The notes under the pieces were generated by a model. The model was not told where the DNA came from and searched no databases. It saw only the letters and a program-made list of their open reading frames with translations. Positions 31,791 to 36,444 of a DNA stretch of 36,444 nucleotides are shown here, one piece after another. The stretch's first letter is position 1, and every line of letters starts with the position of its first letter. The DNA lies in the NCBI GenBank assembly GCA_035604335.1, contig DATNIT010000155.1:1-36444 (forward strand), written 5' to 3'. Position numbers and translations under genes: made by a program. Source of the DNA: DASZHJ01 sp035604335. GTDB lineage: Bacteria; Pseudomonadota; Alphaproteobacteria; ATCC43930; CGMCC-115725.

Positions 31791-32966
31791 TCAGTTCGCC
31801 TGCGCCTCGAGCTCGATCTTGCCGGGTTGCGGCGTCACCTTGGCGCCGGGCCGCGCGCGCACGAGACCATCGATGACGATGCGGTCGCTCGCGGCGAGAC
31901 CCGAGCGGATGATGCGGAGATTGTCGTAGATCGGGCCGGTGCGCACGACCCTGGGTTCGACGGTGCCGTCATCCCGGACCACCATCACTTCCTTGCGCGA
32001 CTGATCGGTGACCACGGCGGCATCCGGTACCAGGATCGCTTCATAGGGCTCCGAGCCGGGGATCCGGATCCGGCCGAACTGACCCGGCGTCAGAAAGAGA
32101 TCCGGATTCGGGAAGATGGCGCGCACGCGAATGGTGCCGGACAGCCGGTCGACCTGATTGTCGACGAAATTGAGCTTGCCCTCGTGCGGCCAGCCCTTCT
32201 CGTCGTTCAGATGCAGCGCGACCGGGACCGAATTGTCGCGCGTCGACTTCATCAATCCCTTCTCGGTCGCGCGCTGATAGGCGAGGTAATCGGCCTCGCT
32301 CATGTCGAGATTGAAGTAGATGGGATCCAGCGAGACGATGGTCGTGAGCAGCGTGGTGCTGCCGCCGCCCTCGCCGCCACTCACGAGGTTCCCGATGCTC
32401 ACGAGATGATTGCTGATGCGGCCCGAGACCGCAGCCGTGATGCGGGTGAACTCGACATTGAGCTGCGTGGAGCGGATCGCGGCCTTCGCCGATTCGACGG
32501 CGGCGGCAGCCACCTTCAATTCGGAAACCCGCTGGTCATAGTTGCTGACGGGCTCGAAGCCCTTGTTCTTGAGCTCCGAGGAGCGCTCCAATTGCCGCTG
32601 CGCGAGGTCTAGCTGGGCGTTCGCCTGTCCGAGTTGGGCCTGCGCCGCCGCCAGCGTCGCCTCATAGGGCCGCGGGTCGATCACGAACAGCAAGTCGCCC
32701 TGCTTGACCATCTGACCGTCCTCGAAATGGATCTCGGTCAAATAGCCGCTGACGCGCGCGCGGACCTCGACGTAGTCGACGGCGGCGAATTGCCCGGTGA
32801 ACTCGTCCCACTCGGTGATTTGCTTCTGCAGGGGCGTGCTGACGGTGACGGTGGGTGGAGCTGGCGGCGCTTGCGCGTACCCCTGATTGCCGGCCCCGAT
32901 GGTCATGACCAGCGAGAGCGATCCAGCCGCCGTTAGGGCGATCCTTGAGAGAGTTCGACACCGCAC
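31791..32966 (-). CDS. RND efflux periplasmic adaptor (membrane fusion protein)
   Basis: Links the adjacent RND pump to an outer-membrane channel. The 391-residue protein has a signal peptide (cleavage near YAQA, about residue 32; no lipobox Cys), then a split lipoyl domain (VEVRARVSGYLTEIHFEDGQMVKQGDLLFVID), an alpha-hairpin with coiled-coil pattern (about 105-165), the second lipoyl half (FTRITAAVSGRISNHLVSIGNLV), and beta-barrel and membrane-proximal domains. Start is GTG 32966 with a GGAGGGG site just upstream. It is the first gene of the two-gene pump operon; no TetR or other local repressor gene is next to it. Confidence 0.93.
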   Translation of the reverse strand: MRCRTLSRIALTAAGSLSLVMTIGAGNQGYAQAPPAPPTVTVSTPLQKQITEWDEFTGQFAAVDYVEVRARVSGYLTEIHFEDGQMVKQGDLLFVIDPRPYEATLAAAQAQLGQANAQLDLAQRQLERSSELKNKGFEPVSNYDQRVSELKVAAAAVESAKAAIRSTQLNVEFTRITAAVSGRISNHLVSIGNLVSGGEGGGSTTLLTTIVSLDPIYFNLDMSEADYLAYQRATEKGLMKSTRDNSVPVALHLNDEKGWPHEGKLNFVDNQVDRLSGTIRVRAIFPNPDLFLTPGQFGRIRIPGSEPYEAILVPDAAVVTDQSRKEVMVVRDDGTVEPRVVRTGPIYDNLRIIRSGLAASDRIVIDGLVRARPGAKVTPQPGKIELEAQAN

Positions 32967-33119
32967 CTGCCCCTCCGATGGCTGTAACGCCTATTTATTG
33001 GTCGATCCCGGCCGGCGTGCGCTCCAATACCGTACCTATGCCGGGTCGGCTCGAATTCCACCGTGCCGGAAAATATGGTGCCGCGGACTTCATAAGCCAT
33101 GCTCGCCGGTCATGTCAGC

Positions 33120-33211
33120 CCCTTATCCGAAAACCCCACGGGTCTGCGCAGGGAGCGGCGTTTGGACCGGCCGGGCCGCCGCGCCATAATGCCGGCGACC
33201 AAGGATAAGGG
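33120..33211. promoter_or_regulatory. Inverted 9-mers upstream of tupB
   Basis: CCCTTATCC (33120-33128) and its exact complement GGATAAGGG (33203-33211) flank a 74-bp segment just before tupB. The right arm also supplies the AAGGG ribosome-binding sequence. Pairing of the two arms in mRNA would hide that site, so a translational control role is conceivable; a pair of protein-binding half-sites is the alternative. The 254-bp gap 32967-33220 shows no other clear feature. Confidence 0.25.
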
Positions 33212-33220
33212 CGTGGAGCG

Positions 33221-33925
33221 ATGGGCGATTTCGCCGAGGCTTTTCACACCGCTGGACGACTGATCCTCGAGCGCGATCCCAACCTGATCGCGATCGTGCT
33301 GCTGTCGTTGCGGGTGAGCCTGGGCGCCGTGGCGCTCGCGGCGATCATCGGGCTGCCGCTCGGCGCGCTGCTGGCGCTTTCGCGCTTTCCCGGCCGGGCC
33401 GGCGTGGTCATCGTCCTGAACGCTTGCATGGGATTTCCGCCGGTGATCGCCGGCCTCGTGCTCTATCTCCTGCTGTCGAGGGCCGGGCCGCTGGGCAGCT
33501 GGGGGCTCCTGTTCACGCCCACGGCGATGGTGATCGCCCAGTGCGGGCTCGTGACGCCGATCATCGCGGCGATCGCCCGTCAGCTCATCGAGGATCTCTG
33601 GGCGGAGCAGCGGGAGCAGCTGAAATCCCTGGGTGCGAGCCGGCTTCGCGCCGCCGCGACGCTGCTCTGGGATGCGCGGCTCTCGCTCGGCACCGCGGTG
33701 CTCGCGGGCTTCGGGCGCGCCAGCGCCGAGGTCGGCGCCGTCATCATCGTCGGCGGCAACATCTCCGGCGTCACTCGCACCATGACGACCGCGATCGCGC
33801 TCGAGACCAGCAAAGGCGACCTGTCGCTCGCCCTTGCGCTCGGCCTCGTGCTGCTGACGCTCGCGCTCAGCGTGAACAGCGCGGCGCAGATCGCCGGTGA
33901 GGCGCTTCGCCGGAGCGCGGGCTAG
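33221..33925 (+). CDS. tupB: Tungstate ABC transporter permease
   Basis: Inner-membrane permease of 234 residues for tungstate uptake. Several membrane spans are visible, with the ATPase-contact loop EQLKSLGASRLRAAATLLWDARLSL and the family segment GFGRASAEVGAVIIVGGNISGVTRTMTTAIALETSKGDLSLALALG, which is characteristic of TupB-type proteins. ATG 33221 is preceded by AAGGG about nine bases away. It is first of three genes in the order tupB-tupC-tupA, with five bases to tupC. The assignment rests on permease, ATPase and binding protein all being of the Tup type. Confidence 0.88.
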   Translation: MGDFAEAFHTAGRLILERDPNLIAIVLLSLRVSLGAVALAAIIGLPLGALLALSRFPGRAGVVIVLNACMGFPPVIAGLVLYLLLSRAGPLGSWGLLFTPTAMVIAQCGLVTPIIAAIARQLIEDLWAEQREQLKSLGASRLRAAATLLWDARLSLGTAVLAGFGRASAEVGAVIIVGGNISGVTRTMTTAIALETSKGDLSLALALGLVLLTLALSVNSAAQIAGEALRRSAG

Positions 33926-33930
33926 CCCCT

Positions 33931-34662
33931 ATGCACGGCTCACCCTCCATCCTGCCGCTCCGCCTCGAGAACCTCGCGTTCACGGTCGGCACCGACCGCC
34001 TCATCGACGGCATCAGCGCACGTCTCGATGCGGGGCCGCGCACGGTGATCCTCGGACACAACGGCGCGGGCAAGAGCTTGTTGCTGCGTCTCTGCCACGG
34101 GCTACTGGCGCCGAGCGAAGGCCGCGTACTCTGGTCGGATCACGGTCTCGGCCAGGACTGGGTGCGTCGGCGGCAGGCCATGGTGTTCCAACATCCGGTC
34201 GTCCTGCGGCGCTCGGCGCGCGCGAATGTCACCTATGGCTTGGCGCTCGCGGGCGTCTCGTGGCGGGACCGCCGGAAGCAGGCCGAGGAAGCGCTCGCCG
34301 AGGTCGGGCTCGGCGAGCTGGCCGATCGGCCCGCGCGGGCGCTGTCCGGCGGCGAGCGGCAGCGGCTGGCGCTGGCGCGGGCTTGGGCTTTGCATCCGGA
34401 GGTACTGCTCCTGGACGAGCCCACCGCGAGCCTCGATCCCGCGGCGACCCGCGCGGTCGAGACCGTGATCGCGGCCTTCGACATGGCCGGCACCAAGATC
34501 ATCATGACCACCCACGATCTCGGCCAGGCCCGGCGGCTCGCGGATGAAGTCCTGTTCCTGCACAAGGGCCGACTCCTGGAACACGGGCCCGCCAGCGAGT
34601 TTTTCGAGCGGCCGCGCACCCCCGAGGGCCGCGCCTATGTCGCGGGCGACTTGTTGTGGTAG
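33931..34662 (+). CDS. tupC: Tungstate ABC transporter ATP-binding protein
   Basis: ATPase of 243 residues powering tungstate uptake. Walker A is GHNGAGKS, the Q-loop is in AMVFQHPVVLRRS, the signature is LSGGERQRLALARAW, Walker B is VLLLDEPTASLD, and the H-loop is IMTTHDLGQARRLADE. FQHPVVLRRSARANVTYGL is typical of the TupC/phosphate-tungstate group. It starts five bases after tupB stops and ends 28 bp before tupA. Confidence 0.9.
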   Translation: MHGSPSILPLRLENLAFTVGTDRLIDGISARLDAGPRTVILGHNGAGKSLLLRLCHGLLAPSEGRVLWSDHGLGQDWVRRRQAMVFQHPVVLRRSARANVTYGLALAGVSWRDRRKQAEEALAEVGLGELADRPARALSGGERQRLALARAWALHPEVLLLDEPTASLDPAATRAVETVIAAFDMAGTKIIMTTHDLGQARRLADEVLFLHKGRLLEHGPASEFFERPRTPEGRAYVAGDLLW

Positions 34663-34690
34663 TCAGCGCGCGCGACCAAAGGAGACGACG

Positions 34691-35527
34691 ATGAAGCGAT
34701 ATCTCGCGCTGCTGGCGCTCGTCATCGCGGGGGTCAGCTCGATATCGGCTGCGACAGCGGCCGACGAGAAATTCATCACCGTCGCCTCCACGACGTCGAC
34801 GGAGAATTCGGGCCTGTTCACCTATCTGCTTCCCGCCTTCACCAAGGCGACGGGTATCGAGGTGCGGGTGGTGGCGGTCGGCACCGGGCAAGCGCTCGCG
34901 CTGGGGCAACGCGGCGATGCCGACGTGGTGTTCGTGCACGATCGGCCGGCCGAGCTAAAATTCGTCGCCGCGGGCGGCGGCGTCGGGCGCCGCGAGGTCA
35001 TGTACAACGATTTCGTCATTGTCGGACCGGCGGGCGATCCCGCCGGGATCGCCGGACTCATGGACTCGGTGGCCGCCTTCAAGAAGATCGCGGCCGCGAA
35101 GGCGACCTTTCTCTCCCGCGGCGATAAGAGCGGCACCAACGAGGAGGAGCTCAGGCTGTGGGGCGAGGCGGGCATCGACGTGACCCAGCAGCCGGGCAGC
35201 GATTGGTATCGCGACACCGGCTCCGGCATGGGCGCCACGCTCAATACCGCCGCGGGGATCGGCGGCTACACTCTGACCGACCGCGGTACTTGGCTCAGTT
35301 TCAAGAACCGGGCGGACCTCAAAATTCTGGTCGAGGGCGATAAACGCCTTTTCAATCAGTACGGCGTGATGCTGGTGAACCCCGAGCGCCACCCGAATGT
35401 AAAGCGCGAATGGGGACAAGCCTTCATCGATTGGCTTACGGCGCCCTCGGGCCAACAAACCATCGCCGGCTACAAGATCAACGGCGAGCAGCTTTTCTTT
35501 CCGAATTACAAGCCACCCGGCTCTTGA
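34691..35527 (+). CDS. tupA: Tungstate-binding periplasmic protein
   Basis: Periplasmic binding protein of 278 residues. The signal peptide is MKRYLALLALVIAGVSSISA with cleavage near residue 23. The oxyanion-binding motif TTSTENSGL (33-41) is the TupA hallmark, followed by GTGQALALGQRGDADVVFVHD, SRGDKSGTNEEELRLW and DTGSGMGATLNTA, all standard for the family. ATG 34691 has AAGGAG upstream; the longer frame from 34544 runs inside tupC. Tungstate (possibly molybdate with lower affinity) feeds tungsten-pterin enzymes such as some formate dehydrogenases and aldehyde oxidoreductases. A strong hairpin follows the stop. Confidence 0.93.
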   Translation: MKRYLALLALVIAGVSSISAATAADEKFITVASTTSTENSGLFTYLLPAFTKATGIEVRVVAVGTGQALALGQRGDADVVFVHDRPAELKFVAAGGGVGRREVMYNDFVIVGPAGDPAGIAGLMDSVAAFKKIAAAKATFLSRGDKSGTNEEELRLWGEAGIDVTQQPGSDWYRDTGSGMGATLNTAAGIGGYTLTDRGTWLSFKNRADLKILVEGDKRLFNQYGVMLVNPERHPNVKREWGQAFIDWLTAPSGQQTIAGYKINGEQLFFPNYKPPGS

Positions 35528-35536
35528 GCGCGGCGC

Positions 35537-35564
35537 CTCCGCCGGAGCCTTCGCTCCGGCGGAG
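35537..35564. terminator. Hairpin terminator between tupA and convergent small gene
   Basis: CTCCGCCGGAG (35537-35547) pairs perfectly with CTCCGGCGGAG (35554-35564) across the loop CCTTCG: an 11-bp GC-rich stem with a UUCG-like loop, ten bases after the tupA stop. No T-run follows on either side, so it may stop RNA decay or act with Rho rather than be a classical intrinsic terminator. Its symmetry suits both convergent genes. Confidence 0.6.
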
Positions 35565-35578
35565 CACGCGGCGCGCCC

Positions 35579-35848
35579 TCAGGGGACGCGATGCATCCGC
35601 AATGACTGCGGGGTGAACTGATAGATTATAGGGCCGTAGGCCGGCTTCAGCTCGGGCGCGCCGTGCACGTGGTGCATGGATAGGTCGACCGGATCGAACG
35701 TATAGATCACCGGCCCGGGCGTGGTGGGCGTGTTCCAGCCGGGCGGATAGACCGCGTGCCCGGAGGCAAAGACCGGCCGGGGCGCAAGCACCTCAAGCGC
35801 GAACGCGGCAATTCCCAGCGCACCGAGGTAAGTACGGATTCGAGCCAT
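35579..35848 (-). CDS. Small secreted protein with two Met-His repeats
   Basis: An 89-residue protein I cannot assign to a family. AGGAGA lies just upstream of ATG 35848. An N-terminal signal peptide is likely (MARIRTYLGALGIAAFALEV, then LAPRPVFA with cleavage near residue 28). The mature part contains two copies of a 17-residue unit, 27 residues apart: GPVIYTFDPVDLSMHHV (45-61) and GPIIYQFTPQSLRMHRV (72-88), sharing G-P-x-I-Y-x-F-x-P-x-x-L-x-M-H-x-V. The MHHVH and MHR ends could bind a metal, but that is only a suggestion. It is convergent with tupA and divergent from the OFA-type transporter gene. Confidence 0.65.
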   Translation of the reverse strand: MARIRTYLGALGIAAFALEVLAPRPVFASGHAVYPPGWNTPTTPGPVIYTFDPVDLSMHHVHGAPELKPAYGPIIYQFTPQSLRMHRVP

Positions 35849-36146
35849 GGCTCATGTCTCCTGCTGAAGCGGAGGCCCGCGCCTGGCGCGCCTCCGCGCT
35901 TGTTCACTTCGGGCTAAAGACCTGGGATCGGCTCCTTTCATTCCCGGCGTCCCGCGCTCGGCGGACCCAGCCATTGAGCGTGACGTTTCCGGCACGTACG
36001 ATTGCCAATCGCCGGATGTCGCGATAGTGTAATTTATCGGCGGAAAAACACGTCAAGAGGGCAATCTCTGCGCGGCTATGCACGAATCCGGTCGGGAGTG
36101 GCTCGGCTGATACCGCGTCTCAAAAAATACATTACGGGGAGGTAAA

Positions 36147-36444
36147 ATGGCTCTGTCGTTTCTGGACAAGAAGCACAGCATCGCTCCGCCGGGTTACAGC
36201 CGCTGGCTGATCCCGCCCGCGGCGCTCTGCGTGCATCTCTGCATCGGTCAGGCTTACGCGTTCAGCGTGTTCAACTTGCCGATGACCAAGCTGCTGGGAA
36301 TTACCCAGTCGACGCCGGACGATTGGAAGCTGACCGATCTCGGCTGGATCTTCTCCATCGCCATCTTCTGTCTCGGCTTCTCGGCCGCGATCTTCGGCCG
36401 CTGGGTCGAGGAGGGCGGACCGCGCCGGGCGATGTTCACCGCCG
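36147..36444 (+). CDS. MFS transporter, oxalate/formate antiporter (OFA) family, 5' part
   Basis: The first 99 codons of a major-facilitator protein, cut by the window edge. After a short cytoplasmic start (MALSFLDKKHSIAPPGYSRW) come a first membrane helix LIPPAALCVHLCIGQAYAFS, an extracytoplasmic loop with LPMTKLLGI, and a second helix WIFSIAIFCLGFSAAIFGRW followed by the MFS loop EEGGPRRAM. GQAYAFSVFNLPM and the long first loop are typical of the OFA group, which includes OxlT-like oxalate:formate exchangers. GGGGAGG precedes ATG 36147. The preceding 298 bp (35849-36146) hold no gene; TTGCCA at 36002 may be part of its promoter. Confidence 0.85.
   Translation, partial: MALSFLDKKHSIAPPGYSRWLIPPAALCVHLCIGQAYAFSVFNLPMTKLLGITQSTPDDWKLTDLGWIFSIAIFCLGFSAAIFGRWVEEGGPRRAMFTA

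Noticed and set aside
32887..33208. Overlapping small frames before tupB
   Set aside because: They overlap the adaptor start, lack ribosome sites and show no recognisable product.

Overview
The window is a GC-rich chromosomal stretch with tightly packed genes, GTG starts, and ATGA/GTGA/TAATG gene overlaps. The gene content (a dipeptide ABC operon, ArsR-methyltransferase/metF/metH, a free-standing mlaC, ettA, tungstate transport, a BVMO/Rieske pair, and a winged-helix/cyclase-like/ATPase/TPR regulator) fits an alphaproteobacterium of the Rhizobiales or Rhodospirillales type. I cannot name the genus. No rRNA, tRNA, CRISPR array, phage or plasmid genes are visible.

Layout. (1) 25-3886: dppBCDF-type peptide ABC transporter operon, entered from the left edge without its binding protein. 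(2) 3887-4492: non-coding stretch with a nested inverted repeat, two gene stubs on the minus strand (an SDR C-terminus and a winged-helix N-terminus) and a phased AAGG repeat array. (3) 4493-5762: TauE/SafE permease, a small membrane protein, and a 63-bp scrap of IS110-family transposase. (4) 5776-10139: a large winged-helix/cyclase-like/AAA/TPR regulator on the minus strand, broken by one frameshift, divergent from an alpha/beta hydrolase across a second copy of the AAGG array. (5) 10357-14269: SsuABC/NMT1-type importer divergent from a short MetE-like methyltransferase. (6) 14356-15651: an unrecognised 431-residue protein. (7) 15648-21094: methionine-cycle operon, ArsR-methyltransferase regulator then metF then metH on the minus strand, with a 16-bp near-palindrome upstream. 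(8) 21373-23701: mlaC and ettA, convergent. (9) 23825-28605: oxidative catabolism genes: Baeyer-Villiger monooxygenase, Rieske oxygenase, aldo/keto reductase and a glutathione S-transferase-like protein. (10) 28602-32966: RND efflux pump and adaptor without an outer-membrane channel. (11) 33221-35527: tupBCA tungstate importer. (12) 35579-36444: a small secreted repeat protein and the start of an OFA-family MFS transporter.

How they fit together. The methionine block regenerates methionine from homocysteine and methyl-THF, with the probable SAH-sensing repressor as first gene of its own operon. The BVMO and Rieske genes share a 127-bp divergent promoter region and probably act on one organic substrate, with the AKR as a possible carbonyl-processing partner. 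Tungstate uptake beside an oxalate/formate-type transporter suggests, without proving, a link to tungsten-dependent formate metabolism.

The most interesting structure is a pair of matching 11-bp-phased AAGG arrays (4372-4421 and 9178-9216). Each lies about 55-62 bp upstream of a winged-helix gene start, one intact at its N-terminus and one reduced to a 26-codon stub. They look like operators for an OmpR/PhoB-type DNA-binding domain.
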